Shown here one piece after another: positions 20,926 through 33,469 of a DNA stretch of 64,000 bases (position 1 is its first letter; every line of letters starts with the position of its first letter). Both the position numbers and the translations under genes were made by a program. Under the pieces are notes generated by a model. The model saw only the letters and a list, made by a program, of their open reading frames with translations, searched no databases and was not told the DNA's origin. Source of the stretch: Dendrolimus kikuchii (lineage: Eukaryota > Arthropoda > Insecta > Lepidoptera > Lasiocampidae). The stretch is taken from contig CM034401.1 in the NCBI GenBank assembly GCA_019925095.2, forward strand, positions 3,565,838 to 3,629,837, given 5' to 3'.

Positions 20926-22239
20926 GATCGGTCAAACGTCATATCCCAAAAACTACTTAAGAGGCTACCTACCTACGTCATGTGAAACGTTGGTAAATTA
21001 TTATAAGGCGTAAGTAAATTCAGCTAATTTACATTATCAAGAACATGGTTAATGCACGAGATAGCTACATAGGCGATTGGAAAGAACACAGGGAGTTTTA
21101 GTGTCTATTCCGACAAGAGGCCGGGGAATCTCCACACGCCCACATCGTGATACCCGCACGGTGACAAATCCGTAACTCCTCGCCAAAAATAAATAAATCA
21201 AAGACCGTCTATCTGCTAAGTTCACTCCGTTCTAATGAACGGAGGAGACAAAATAAAGTGTACCGAGTTGCTTACCCTACAGTGACGCCACCTATTGGAT
21301 ATTTTACAGATATTTTTAAAGACATAGATTACCCTTCTTCCGTCCATCTACCACAATTTCATAGTATAAAAAAGTCAAATATCCAATTATTTCAATTTCA
21401 GAACAGAATAGAGATTGTATTCGGGTCTAAAAAGTTTTTATTGTCTTTCTTAATTTTTATTACATTTGGCACGAACGTTGCCAGCACGGCACGTGGTCCA
21501 GATAATTGAAATGTCCAACGGCTAAATTTATAGTTCGAGCGACGCAACTATTTTGTTTTTTATTACCACAATATCGATGTTGCTAGCGTTTATCTAATGA
21601 TTAATATATTGGGCCGCGAAATGGATGTTGGTCCTTTCTAGGGTTCCGTATTCATTTTCGCATAAACGAAATCCTTATTAAAATCGCCATGTTTGTCTGA
21701 TGATGTACATACCATATTTTCCAAAAAAAAAACACTAATGATTAAAAATCAGGGTACGTAATTCCATAAAGAAAATAGACAAGAAATAGTATTAAGTAGT
21801 ATAAGCATATGATATTAGCAGTGGCGCGGGAGTTAGAAATTCAGAACATACCGCTGTTGAAAAAAATCTAACTTGCGATGTATTTTTTCTTATTACAATT
21901 TATATTTTTAATTTTGCAATCTTACCGCATATTTTGAAACAAAAGCCGGTGCCTGATCGGGTTATGAGTTGCTATTACATCTAATACGTGTGGAAAGCCG
22001 CCGAGGGTAAAAGATAGTAATACATTAATAATATATGCACGAATAAAAAACATAAGCGACAATAAATTTGTGGTGATTTCGACGTCTTGGTCGCTAGTAG
22101 CTAGCTTGTTAAAGGTAGGCTATAGGGAATTGTAGAGAAGAGTTGTATGAAGTCCACGCCACTGATACTAAGTAAAGGCATGTAAAAAGTTAGCATATTA
22201 GAGCTCTGCCCACACAGATAGAGGATGGCGACAATACTA
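20926..22239. other. Intron, no assigned genes
   Basis: A short open frame at 21258-21509 has no recognisable similarity. Segment 21620-21720 with ctagggttccgta and tcgccatgtttgtctgatg resembles a common lepidopteran dispersed repeat, not further resolved. Confidence 0.35.
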
Positions 22240-22490
22240 AAAACCCAATTTATATAAATGCGAACGTGAGTCTATTAGTGACGCTTACACGCCTACAGTT
22301 CGCAACAGATCGTCACGAAATTTTTCATACCTACACTTTACCAAGGGTATAGAAAAGGACATAAGATACCTTTTGATCCAGAAAAAAGTACTGTTCCTCA
22401 AGAATAGAATATAGCCGAGAATATTGTGTTCGGATCGCGTTTTATTCACCTCGCTCGCAAACTGTCCACGCGTGGATGGCGAGTGAATCA
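22240..22490. repeat. Dispersed repeat fragment
   Basis: gcaacagatcgtcacgaaat, tttaccaagggtatag, aaaaggacataagatacc and aaactgtccacgcgtggatg look like a widespread lepidopteran interspersed repeat. Only one copy in this window, so the call rests on memory. Confidence 0.35.
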
Positions 22491-22739
22491 CTCATACTCC
22501 TCCATTTTTCTACCTACATCTTATTAATAAAGCAGTTTTTTAATTACTTTATCACCATTTCATAGAATTACTAAAAACGCGTGGTAACGGTCTAAATTTA
22601 ATTTTCAGTGCTCGATGGCTTTGTGTATGTAATATTAATTTATTAAAAATCTTAATAACCTTTACATTTTGCTGCCGAAGTTTATAGGTTTCCGACATAA
22701 AAGCTAGTCTTTTCTGATAAGTGTTTAAAAATACTTATC

Positions 22740-23190
22740 ATCGTCGTTGCCACAGTACACTGCTGGACACAGGCCTCTCCAAGTCGGCGCCATTCATCCC
22801 TGTCTTCCGACTTCCTAATCCAGCGCCTACCGGAGACCTTACGCGAATCTTCAGTACATTGGGCTGGAGAACGTCGGACCCTACGTTTAACGAGACGCGG
22901 TCTCCACTCCAAGACTTGTCTGCACCATCAGCCATCGGTCCTGCGGCAGATGTGACCGACCCACTGCCACTTGCTAATTTTGCGACCTATATCTATCACC
23001 TTGGTTCTCTTACGAATATCCTCATTTCTAATTCTATCCTCAAGAGAAACACCTAACATAGCGCTTTTTATAGCCCGATGAGTGACTTTGTGGAATTTGT
23101 GGACCAGTCCTGCCGTCAGTGTCTACGTCTCCGCCCCGTAGGTCAGGACGGGTAGGACGCACCGTTCAAAGACTTTCGTCTTCCAATATT
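22740..23190 (-). pseudogene. LINE reverse-transcriptase C-terminal relic
   Basis: The minus strand, across frame changes, gives RNEDI.K, MEWRPRLVKRR and GRRWIRKSEDRDEWRRLGEA followed by CVQQCT. The closing RKWxxxAEDRxxWRxxGEAYVQQW pattern ends many lepidopteran LINE reverse transcriptases. Several stops and shifts. The copy at 33470-33975 is homologous. Confidence 0.65.
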
Positions 23191-23309
23191 ACGAGATGAT
23201 CGACCACTGGTCGACGAGGAAACTTGACGAAGCTTACCGATTGCTGCCTAGCCGAACTGAATCCTCCTATTGGCTTCACCCAATATAAAAATACTTATGT
23301 CACATTGTA

Positions 23310-23460
23310 ATTATGTAAGCCCATAAACGTCCCACTACTGAACTTGGGCTCATTTTAATAACGGTATATCAGCCACGTTTGTTCAAGGAGGATAGCTAGT
23401 TTTTACACATCGACAATCTCAATATGCAGATTTCTCATGAGGTCGTTTTTAATGCGAAGC
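23310..23460 (-). mobile_element. Degenerate SINE S1 copy
   Basis: agcccataaacgtcccactactgaac, gttcaaggaggatag and caatctcaatatgcagatttc match the 3' body of S1. The tRNA-like head is missing. Confidence 0.5.
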
Positions 23461-23466
23461 TAGTAA

Positions 23467-23675
23467 ACCAAAATAACAGCTTTTTACTAAATGCATTATA
23501 AAGTATATACGGTACTGATATCAAAAGATTTTTTTTTTAATTATGCCTGTGTGTCTGCTTAGATGATTCGGATAATCTCTAAAACGGCTAGACCGATTTT
23601 AACGGGACTTTTACCGGCAGATATATGATGTTATAAGTAGTAACTTAGATTACTTTTTTTAGGGTTCCGCGCAAA
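23467..23675 (+). mobile_element. Helitron-like element Hel-4, ends eroded
   Basis: taacagctttttactaaatgc, ctctaaaacggctagaccg, acttttaccggcagata, gatgttataagtagtaactta and agggttccgcg are shared with 57010-57393. The CTAG terminus is not present. Confidence 0.5.
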
Positions 23676-25415
23676 AGTTCCAAAAAAGAGAAAAGCTCAG
23701 CTGATTCCCAACATGCAACTTTTAGAATTTTTGTCTGTCAGAGTATCACGTGACAATTACGGAACGGATTTTACATACATGAAACTTTACACAGAGCTAT
23801 CTTATACCCTGAGACAAACAACACTTTGGATACTTTTTAAGTAGATAAATAACGTCGATTCCGTGGAATAGACGAGCGTCGACGATTGCGTTGCCGTCGC
23901 ATTTTTATGACGCTGTCGTTTTAATTCACTGACAAATACATCGTCATCATGAGAACGCGAACGAAGTTTTGGTAGTTGATTGTAATTTTAATTCTTTTTT
24001 AAAGGTATCACGAATAATCCTTAAATGTAGCTCTCGTAAATGAAATCCGAACTAAGTGCTAAGAATAATAATCGAGTAAGGACAGAGAGGGGAACAGGGG
24101 TACATGCAATCTTAAATATTAATTGTAACAAGAGGCCTACCCGAATATCCCTTTCTGGGAATGCTAGGGCAAGATGGTATTGCCAGCTATTCCGATTTAC
24201 ACCGAAAGTCCTACTTTAATAAGATTTTGGAGGACCTTTTAGCTTCACGATGTGTATAGGCAAATAATTATTTCACTTACCAAAATATTAGATCATTTGC
24301 CAAAAGATAGTTTCAGAGAGTACCTATATAATTAATGTTTGGTGTATTTCGAATATTTAGCGTATCCATTAGCAAAATACGATCTACTAACATAAAGATG
24401 ATTACATTATAGAATCAAATTGAATCAATTAGGTTGAAAAGCGCAACACTGAAAGGATACAGCTACATTCAGTGACAATCAATGATTCAATTTTATTTTT
24501 ACATGGATCACTTTGCTTCCATCATCCAAATTGAAACACAGAAGTGAATCGTGTATGGTTAAACTTGATCCATTTCAATAATGTTTTTTTTTCTGAACGG
24601 TTCTGCACGCTAAGGTCAATGACAGTGGAATCTTTATATGCTGCTTATCAAGAATATTATGTTCAAATTAATATACTTAGTATTTCGTTCAAATCTGTTC
24701 ACAAATAAAATATTTCTAGTTCAAAATATTTTGAGACTAGTGTGCATAAAATTGCAAAAACCAATTTAATATTCAATCAAATTCGTAGTCTATTTAAATG
24801 AAAGCAAATTTGTTTTGTACTCCAATTGTAATTAATTGTACAATGTCCAAGTTATTTTTAGTAAAACAAGAATATTACAAAAAATGTTACAGATAATTGC
24901 AGTTACATCATTACAATTACAGTTTGAAATATTTGTCTTTATTTTGATCTTTGTTTTCCTTGATCATAAACCGTTAAAACGTATTCTTAATTGTATTTAT
25001 TATTCGCGAAATCTTTAGGAAATAATAAATTATTATAATTTTAATTAGAACGTTAATGTTGGCAACACTGATTTCGGGGCAAACATAATCAGCCCCCAAG
25101 GGACAACCTCCTGTAATTAGCGGCTGTTCATTTCTTAATTTCAATATTTAATTACAAAGGAAACACGACGACTGCTCTCAATGGAAAACGTCATCTTCAA
25201 AAAGACCAATTCTATTCTCTTTACGATTCGGCAAGAATTCTTTGATACAACTCTCTTTATTGTTATCTTTGTGTTTCCCGACAAAGGAATACTTTAATTT
25301 GAACTAAGCTCTCAAAAGAGTTGGTTTATATTTATAGACTTAAATATTTTGTATTTACTGTTAATTGTTAATTTCTCAAATCTATATTAATTAATTAATT
25401 TGTTACTTAATGTTT
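23676..25415. other. Intron; possible conserved block near 25.0-25.3 kb
   Basis: A degenerate piece at 24105-24240 (gggcaagatggtattgccag) faintly resembles the inside of the MITE at 30324. Segment 25060-25290 is unique, more GC-balanced and holds homeodomain-type ATTA cores (tgtaattagcgg, tttaattacaa). No coding. Confidence 0.35.
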
Positions 25416-25666
25416 TATCCGCGCAGGAACGGAGAAAGAATACATTTTCCTGCGGCCGGGCGGCCTGTCGTAATAGACGACAAAACAACCCACAACCAGG
25501 TAGTAGGGTATTTGCCCGTCCGCCTTGAGTTGTGTTTCGGCATTAGTGGCCAGGTTCCAAGCACATGTGTAGCAGCTTTGGTGTTAGAAATGTCTATAGG
25601 TGATGATAACCGCTTTGTATCAGGTGAGCCGTCTGCCTGTCTGCCTAACTCTTGCAATAAAAAAAG
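25416..25666 (+). mobile_element. Repeat A with two internal deletions
   Basis: atccgcgcaggaacggag to ctcttgcaataaaaaaa. Missing is the block between gcccg and cttgagttgtg, and part of the agagagcagcagcgc block. Confidence 0.75.
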
Positions 25667-27324
25667 GATGTGAGTAAAAAGTTTAGTTTTATTCAATTGA
25701 ATTGTTGAGTGAGATATCGGTGTATTGTTTTTGAATTATTCTACCGCGATTTTTGCCTTTTTAAACCGAAAACTGCTAAGATAGTACTTAATTGATATTA
25801 TTTCTTTCTTTCTTGATATATTTTTAATGAGACTAGAATGAATACTAGATCTATTTCATATCCTTGAGGAATTATGAGTTGTCTTGTTCCTTATTTCATT
25901 CTCTTTAAGATTACTTCTTTGAGAGAAAAGGTGTATGCCCTGTCCAGGGATCTTCATCTATCTGTTTTCCAAAGTTCAGTCGTGAAAACGTAACAAATAA
26001 ACAAAATTACTTTCACATATACAGTATTATTACACATTTTCTCTCTGCAGCAGTTTTTCGTTGAACAATTTTCAATTGTATAGCAGTGAGTTGGGCGTCT
26101 GGATGCGTGCTTTTGGCACTTATACTGAATGGCTGGACACACGTTCGGCTACGTCCATTCATCCGGACCGCGTATTGGTGAATTGTTTTGTGTTATTATA
26201 CAATATCTGGACCAAAGGACACACTGGGCAACACTGCCCTCGTCGACGCCTCGATACAATTGTTAAAAGTAATGGAAAATTCACGATTACATACACGTCG
26301 TTAGCAGATGCTGTTTTAATTTTAAACTAAAGCGTTAGAAGAGTGGGAATAGTCCCTACAGCGCTGAACGTTACGATTGTCGATGATTCCAAGCTTACAA
26401 AGTACTATACTACTATAACAGTAACACCCAGATCGGAGTACTCAAATAGTGAAAAGTCTTATCCTTTAGGAGCCCATTAGAATTCGGCACTGTAGTCTTG
26501 GTCCTGTACTGGACAGAGCCTGCAGGACTCAAGAGACATTCTGCTCGGCATTGCAGGACGCAATGCAGGCTGCAACAACAATCTCAGTCCTGCATTATAG
26601 GGCGCGACACGGTAGACTGCCATTCAATACAGTAAAAGGGCTCAATTAAATTTCAGCTATCAGAAATCGGTTCCAGAACCATAATTTGTTAAGTGCATCT
26701 TTACATTGAATTATTTTATTTTATGACATCAAGCAATATTGTTGTTAAAAGTGACTAAGCAAATTACAAGGCAATTAGAAGCCAATTAAAAAACGTTTCG
26801 CCAAATTAATTATCTGTACAATAGCAGCCATATTACTCTATGGCGCCAATTTTTTTCAATAAAAAAAAGAATCAATTTAAACCTTCGGGCTCATTTCAAA
26901 TGTTACGCTATTTAGTTTATATTGGTATTTAATAGTTTTCTATTTTTATTAACACACTTCTTCAGGGAAGAATAAAAAGCTATTGCTACCGTTCCTGCCG
27001 TTCTTGCCACGGTCTTTAGTAAAAAAAAAACTACCTGGCAAAGGGCGCCTGGTCCGTTAGATCTTAAATTAATTTTTGCTTTTTTTGTAATGTCAATTTG
27101 TTTTACTTTTTTAATTGATCCCTGACGTATAATTTTATTCACAAGTATATATTTTCTTTCTCTTTCTTTTAACGCTTTTGGTAGAGTACTGACACCTGTG
27201 ATGATGACATATTCATAATTTAACCTGTTAACACCACTATATTTTTTGGTAAACAATCTACATTGTGCCTTTTTAACAATTTTTATGATCAAACGTAATG
27301 TATTCAATTGAAAAAATCTTTTTT
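25667..27324. other. Intron, no assigned genes
   Basis: Includes unrecognised open frames at 25954-26142, 26061-26330 and 26912-27307. Segment 26480-26620 is GC-richer with repeated gcaggac/gtcctgca words. None has a host-like exon structure. Confidence 0.35.
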
Positions 27325-27590
27325 TTTAAGTTTAAGGCTTGGCAACTAGGCCTTTAAGCCAGGCGCCGTTGTATTGCAGGCTACAATCGACGTCGTTCAA
27401 CGGAGTTCTTGGGAAAACTCGAAAGGTTTGGCTATATAGTTCACATTTCTCGCAAAAACACATAGTTACTACTCAAAAACTATCAATATCCTACAACTAT
27501 TGTTCATTTTAGAGTAATTTTACACATTTTTAGAAAATAAAACTGCATAGCACAACGTCCCCTTTCAGTTCCCACCAAAAACTCTTGAAA
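27325..27590 (+). repeat. Dispersed repeat, family E (short form)
   Basis: Begins ggcttggcaactaggccttt.aagcc (self-complementary ends). It includes a highly conserved core (ttactactcaaaaactatc ... cacatttttagaaaataaaactg) and ends cagttcccaccaaaaactc. Copies at 34115, 38155, 40015 and 54686. Confidence 0.7.
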
Positions 27591-28637
27591 AAAATCTATT
27601 CGAACTGAAACAAATTACAAAAATGTCATCAATTGATCATAGATAATATTTTTTCTTTTAATTCTGTCTTCTAATAATATCGAGTCATACGAGAATACCA
27701 TCAGCAGCTTAAGTAAAGATAGATTTAATTTTGGATCTTTAAAAAAATAGGGCATGTTTTCGACAACCGCCATTAGAGAGACACTTGAAAGATAGATATG
27801 CAGTTGTATTTAAAATCTATTTGAAGAAATACGTCGCCGCTTCGAGTCAAAATTATTTTAAGTGCACATTAACGTATTGGTTAGTTAGAAGTAATTATAT
27901 ACAGAGGATATTAAAATCTATCTACGATCTTGTTAACTTTGCCAGCCCTCTAGGTAAAAAATTCAAAAAAATACAAAAGTTGTTTCGAGGAGTTGAGTAG
28001 TTTTTGAGATGTTTTGATATTGTTACTTTTGATTAAATATTTTAGGATTTCGTAACCAAATGACAAGGATAGTAGATGTATTCACCTAACAAATATCCAA
28101 ATAAACTTCCGCTCATATAGTTTAAAACATTGATTTCAAAAGTAAAGAACTATTTATCTATAATAGAACAATTCTTAAAAGAACATTCTCGAAAATCTTA
28201 CGCAATTACGCATAAAAAATAAACAAAATATTAATGTAAAAAACATTGCTGTGTTCTCCTATATCTAACACGTAACGTCCGCTGTTCTAATTTCGAATAC
28301 AATATATTTATAATGTACAGAGAACTTTATAATAATGTTCAATGAAAAATTAAAATAATCAAAACATTACCGGCCTGAGATTTGAAACAGAAAAGAGTCC
28401 CGGACGTGTGATAGTTCAGTGTCGAACGAAAATAAACGTTATGATTTGTTAAACAGGTTATTAGAAAAACATCGGAGCTGTCGACGCCAGTTTTGAAATA
28501 AACTATTTAAAACCGGCCAAGTGTGCGTTGGCTTATCGATTATCCTTTCCATAGACTAATATAAAATATATTTTAATCCTGTTGACTACGCCACTATAGT
28601 ATAATAAAATAGTTTTTGCAGTATACTTGAAATTTTT
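27591..28637. other. AT-rich intron, no assigned genes
   Basis: Nothing coding recognised. 28509-28545 (aaaaccggccaagtgtgcgt) looks like the end of a common lepidopteran dispersed repeat. Confidence 0.35.
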
Positions 28638-28950
28638 ATCCGTGCAGGAACGGAGAAAAAAATACATTTTTGGGCGGCCTGTCGTAAGAGGTGACAAGAC
28701 AAGCTACAGCCAAGTGGTAGGGTATTTGCCCGACTGGATGGCTACCACCCGTGGTCAAGAGTATGCCACCATAACAAACTTGAGTTGTGTTCATTAACAT
28801 AATTCATAAGTGGCCAGATTCCAGTCTCCTTTTAGAGAGCTGCAGCACGTTGGTAGCGGCTTTGGTGTCACAAATGTCCATAGGCGACGGTAACCGCTTC
28901 CCATCAGGCGGGCCGTCTGCCTGTCTGCGTAACTCATGCATTAAAAATAA
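28638..28950 (+). mobile_element. Repeat A copy
   Basis: atccgtgcaggaacggag to actcatgcattaaaaa, with a 5' internal deletion (cctgcggccg missing) and a small insertion at 28790-28810. Confidence 0.78.
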
Positions 28951-29108
28951 TTAAAAATCTCAGTTGTTTTGTTTTCGTATAATTTGTTATACTATTTCTT
29001 TATTATGCTTTTCGAAATAATCAATACAGTTCTATGCAAATATAGTTAGTGTGACAAGCAACAAATAGATCATTTTGGTGTGTCTGTAATAATTGATTTT
29101 GACAGCTA

Positions 29109-29324
29109 GAGTCCGCGCCACAAAAGAAGTCCCATAGAAATGAAGGTACTAAAAGTAGTAGATCCGTTATTAGATAGAATTTAATTGTAAAATATTTTAT
29201 AATAATATTCAACATTCAGTCATTACCTACATCGAATTATGGTTTGGCAAATAATTACTCTGGCAGGATTAAGTCCGATGATTGCAGCGCCTCGTCTGGG
29301 GGACTTCTTTTGTGGCGCGGACTA
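29109..29324. mobile_element. MITE with 24-bp perfect TIRs, TA target
   Basis: Arms 29110-29133 and 29300-29323 are perfect reverse complements (agtccgcgccacaaaagaag + tccc). TA dinucleotides flank at 29107-29108 and 29325-29326, as for Tc1/mariner-type insertions. Length ~216 bp, no ORF: the two open frames over it only read the palindrome. Single copy in this window. Confidence 0.7.
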
Positions 29325-29774
29325 TACTCCCGTTTTAATAATTTTGCCATTTTTTATGTCTTTAGCCCGTCTGGCAAACACTATACCGAAGACGATCCAT
29401 ACAAATCAAAAAGCATTTTCAAGTGCATAAAGTGCCAAAGAGCTGCGCGATATTTTTATTTTACCGGTTAGCATTATAGCGTTGAATCGTGTTTGAGAAT
29501 AGTTCTAGAACACTGATGTAAATGTGAATCGATATAGTTCACAGGGTTCTATAAAGACGAGAAACTTCTACTATTTTTGATATTTGCCCACGCAATCCTA
29601 AAAAGGGCAGAATTGTTTGACGCCCTACTAGTGTTCCCCCTTTATCGCTTTACATTAATTGAAGTATTTAATATAAAAATATGGTGTAAAATAGATCGAA
29701 TAATGACATAGGTAGTTTTCATCCCAAACAGACAACTTCTTACGAGATATAATAACTTTTTCACTTTTCAGTTT
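29325..29774. other. Intron, no assigned feature
   Basis: AT-rich unique sequence; nothing recognised. Confidence 0.3.
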
Positions 29775-29985
29775 GTTTGGCACTTTGGCTATTTTCAGTA
29801 GCCGTGATCACGGACGACAAATATGTCAAGTGTCAATGAGTATTGTTAAAGTTTTATTTAGCCTACCGCCAACTTGGTCATACAAGAAGTGAACTGAACT
29901 AAATTGAAAAGTGGCCGAAACGTCGGTATAATAAAAATCTAATTACCGCGCTTAAAACCGTTAAAATGTAGATTTGTTAACTATG
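29775..29985 (+). repeat. MITE-like repeat, family I
   Basis: gtagccgtgatcacgga, tgtcaagtgtcaatgagta, then aagtggccgaaacgtcgg and cgcgcttaaaaccgttaaaa. The last block is the reverse complement of the first block of the copy at 44985, so the family has long terminal inverted repeats (roughly 60 bp). Confidence 0.6.
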
Positions 29986-30323
29986 TTATTTTTAATTAAG
30001 TCATGAGTAGTTTAAATAAGAATGAAACGTATGCATTCTCTAAATAGTTTTCTCTAAATCTAAAAACAAGAACGGTTTTTAAATATAAACATATATTACT
30101 CGTAAATCATGAATATAATAGTTACATTCTGACGGTACGTAAGTACATCTGAAAAATCTTTTGTTTGATCGAACTCAAACATCTGGATGTTGTACAGAAG
30201 AAGTTCATAATAAAATATGATGAAAAAATTATGTTAAGTCCTTTTGTATCGACCGCTTCTATCTGTTGAACTGCCGTTCAAGCGGTTTTGATACTTTACA
30301 ATTAAATTATTGTTAACTAAAAC
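29986..30323. other. Intron, no assigned feature
   Basis: AT-rich; nothing recognised. Confidence 0.3.
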
Positions 30324-30680
30324 TTAGACCAGGCCTTACACCTGTCCTATCAGGGCAAGCAGAGTTGGTATTGCTACCTCTTTCTCGTAGCCGTGGCTTA
30401 AAGCAAAGGAAGAAATAATGACTGGGTATAGTAGATGTCTCCGACTCGAGTGGTCATAGCATTTCCTCACATCACACGTCCCTACTGCACTTGTTTCGCT
30501 ATAATAATTGCTCAATCGGATTTCTCTTCTATAAAAAATGCCTTATACCTGAAAGCTTTGCTCGCGTAAGTTAAAAGCAGACTCATCCTTTCACAGATGA
30601 GTCCGGTATTGGTAAACTGTAGTGAGCGCTTAGACTTTCGACTTTCGCCACCAAAACTTACAGGTGTAAGGCCGGACTAA
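30324..30680. mobile_element. MITE-like element with GGCCTTACACCTGT ends
   Basis: Perfect 14-bp inverted repeat ggccttacacctgt (30332-30345) / acaggtgtaaggcc (30660-30673), with a looser match outward (ttag.cc). About 355 bp, internal gggcaagcagagttggtatt. No ORF; target duplication not clear. Confidence 0.6.
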
Positions 30681-30898
30681 TACGCATCTTCGTATGTTCA
30701 TACTCCTCTTACACTCTCTTACCTATTATAAAATAATCGATATATAAAATTTCATACTTTGTATTAAAGATTCAGGGAAGATATAAACAAAAACTTTCAT
30801 AGTTGTACTTAGTATTAATATTATTTATTTGGAGATTTCTATAATATTCAGAAACATGAACTTAAACTCCATATTTCAACGTTTTAAAAGTTTTAAAG

Positions 30899-31345
30899 TA
30901 ACACACACACACACACACATAACTTCGCGCCAGTTCCCTTGCGGGGTAGACACGAAGAACACAGCGCCATTCAGGCTTATTCTTACACACCTCACTTGCT
31001 TCTTTGACATTCATAACTCTTGTCATGCACGCTCGTCTGTTCTTAAGACTCCTGACATCACCTTCTGCTAGTACACGATTAATTTGATCATGGAAGGTGT
31101 GTCGTGGCCTTCCACGACTTCAGCATCGTATATCACTTTTGCATTGTATATCTGTTTAGTCATTCTTTCATCATACATTCTTTCCACATGCCCGAACCAC
31201 CGGAGTATTCCTTTGCTTACCTTCACTCCGACACTCTCTTTCAGACAAACTCTCTTTCTTACTTCGGTATTACGAATGCGGTCCGCGAGCGCCACTCCGC
31301 AGATTTTGCGCAGTGCTCGTATCTCGACCGCGTTTATGAGTTTAG
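30899..31345 (-). mobile_element. LINE-B, longest copy in the window
   Basis: The minus strand encodes ALADRIRNTEVRKRVCLKES, then GILRWFGHVERM and DERMTKQIYNAKV; frame is lost after a short deletion/duplication at IYDAEVVEGHD. The R-W-F-G-H-V-E-R-M stretch and charged tail are the post-reverse-transcriptase end of a non-LTR retrotransposon. The 3' tail here is (CA)n/(TG)n at 30899-30919 instead of GTAT repeats. Confidence 0.82.
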
Positions 31346-31385
31346 GACGCGTACGCTAGCCATTACGATACCACGACTATAACTA
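31346..31385 (-). mobile_element. SINE S1 head fragment
   Basis: gagtttaggacgcgtacgctagccattacgataccacgac is the complement of the S1 tRNA-like 5' end (box A region), joined to the LINE-B copy. Confidence 0.5.
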
Positions 31386-33469
31386 ACTAAACTGTTAAAT
31401 TCATAATAATGAAAGTAATAGAATATTGGGTTTTGGCTATATCTCTTGTAAAATGACTAAGGAAGGTAATGATTACATTCAGGTAACGTGTAATTAAAAA
31501 GTAATATATGCCAGCAGATTTAATTGAAGTTTTCAAATAATGTGATATTACATATATATGTACTTGAAAATACCATCGAAATGAGTAATCGACCTGCATT
31601 TTATAACATTATGGAGTTTTTACAATGTAATTCGATTACGGCCGCGCCGGCCATAAAAACTAGCGTAAGTACCTTTAGCCTTTTTAAAAATAATGAAAGC
31701 AATTGGTAGTTAATCTTTATCGCTGATCGTCGTCAATCAATAGGTAAGTTAATTGTGGCATTTTTAAATAAACAAAACGCCCTAAGGCTATGTCGTAACT
31801 CTCTAATTGCAATTGCTATGCACTGTGGAGAGCCATTTAAAAAGTGACCACATTTCCGTAGATAACAAATGTCAGCTTTGCCAGTTAAAACTTGTTTTTT
31901 TTTTGTTTAAGCTTTTCGTAATCAACTTTAATATAATTTAGCGGTCCTAAATAAATAAATTAAATATTTCAAATGAAAAGTTCTTATTCGAATTGAGCTC
32001 TAAATTTATTATGTCTGATTTTTTATTTTAAATTGTAAAAACATATTAAGTACTGGTAAGTAAAAATTGAAAATTTCATTGTTTTATATGTGTAAAAAAC
32101 TATTTTAAAATTTTATTTAGAAATAGGTATATGGTATATTTATGACAGTTGATCTCTTATGTATCTTTAAATGCTCCTTGAAATAAAAAAAAGTTGAATG
32201 TTATTATTTTCCAAAGGAGTTAATATTGAATTATTATCCAACATGTCCGTAACAGCTAATGTAGGCATTATTTAAACTAACCACACTTTACGAAGACAAA
32301 ACCCAATTACAGTGGAACTCACGGGCTATGAACAGGCGCCATTATGCCAATTAACTACTGTAATGTATGGTACTATGCAATCGTACAGGCATGCATTATA
32401 CAATTCAATGTAATCATTCAATCGAGTGTTTCTTTTAAAAATGGAAATGAACATTATTTATGTAGCAGTTGTAGTTAATTAAAAAAATAATTGAGACTAT
32501 TATTTTTGTTCACACAGCGTAATGCTTTGATCTTGAATATTTTTTGTTGTCATTTTAAACATTATTGTCATCATTGTGAATATTATAGAATTTTGAATAT
32601 GCTATACATATTTTTAATAACAGCCCATAATAATTATCTTAAAACATACAATTAAAACTGTTTTAGTTTTAAAATATTATAAGCAATAAATGTTGATATT
32701 ACTTTAGAAAAAATACTACTAATCACGTTTAAATATAATTCCTGCCAATTAGAAAATATGTATGTGACACTGCTTTAGTGCTTCAAAAGTAAAATGTTGT
32801 AATCATTTTAAAATATTAAAATTAGGATATTAAATTAATGATTTTATTAAATATCTTTGAACTATTAGGTACTGTTAAAATATTTTTAATAAATGTAATA
32901 GTATTTGAACCGTGTTCCGACGCTTTTTTTTACATAATTAGCATATTTTACTTTTCGACAACCATTAATAATAATAATAATAATCGGCATTTTAGATGTA
33001 TCGTTATCATTATTTTGATATGAAATAATTTAAAGCATCAAATTTGTTTAGTCATATATGAAATTGCAGCCGAAACGAATAACAGTACTAGTAACTCGGT
33101 GAGATTTGTTTTGATAATACATCATAAAACTATTAAATATTGGATCGCTGAGTGAGACTAGCCGCGCTACTGTTTTCACGTTTAGGTATAGATGACAAAA
33201 TGAAGCGGAATCATGTCCTTCATATCTTCTTTTTTTTTAATGACTCAACACTATTTGTATATCTAGCCAATATCGAGTATCTATGAATATGATGTTTTAA
33301 AATTTAAAATAATCTTCAAGCAAACCTTCGGCTAAATAGATCTTCAATTTAAACTAAACGAGGGAGTTCTTATGGCAGCTCGAAAAGATATATTTCTCTA
33401 GATGGACAATAATTTCATTTGTAAAAACAATCAACATCTTACAACTATTCTTCAATTAATGTTTCCAGC
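31386..33469. other. AT-rich intron, repeat-poor
   Basis: Over 2 kb with no match to the local families. An (AAT)n run lies at 32968-32983. An isolated gattacggccgcgccggcca at 31635-31654 is the only GC-rich word. No coding recognised. Confidence 0.4.

Noticed and set aside
26912..27307. 131-codon minus-strand ORF
   Set aside because: Lysine-rich low-complexity product from AT-rich DNA, no recognisable family, no splice context.
32968..32983. (AAT)n microsatellite
   Set aside because: Short ordinary simple repeat, not of further interest.
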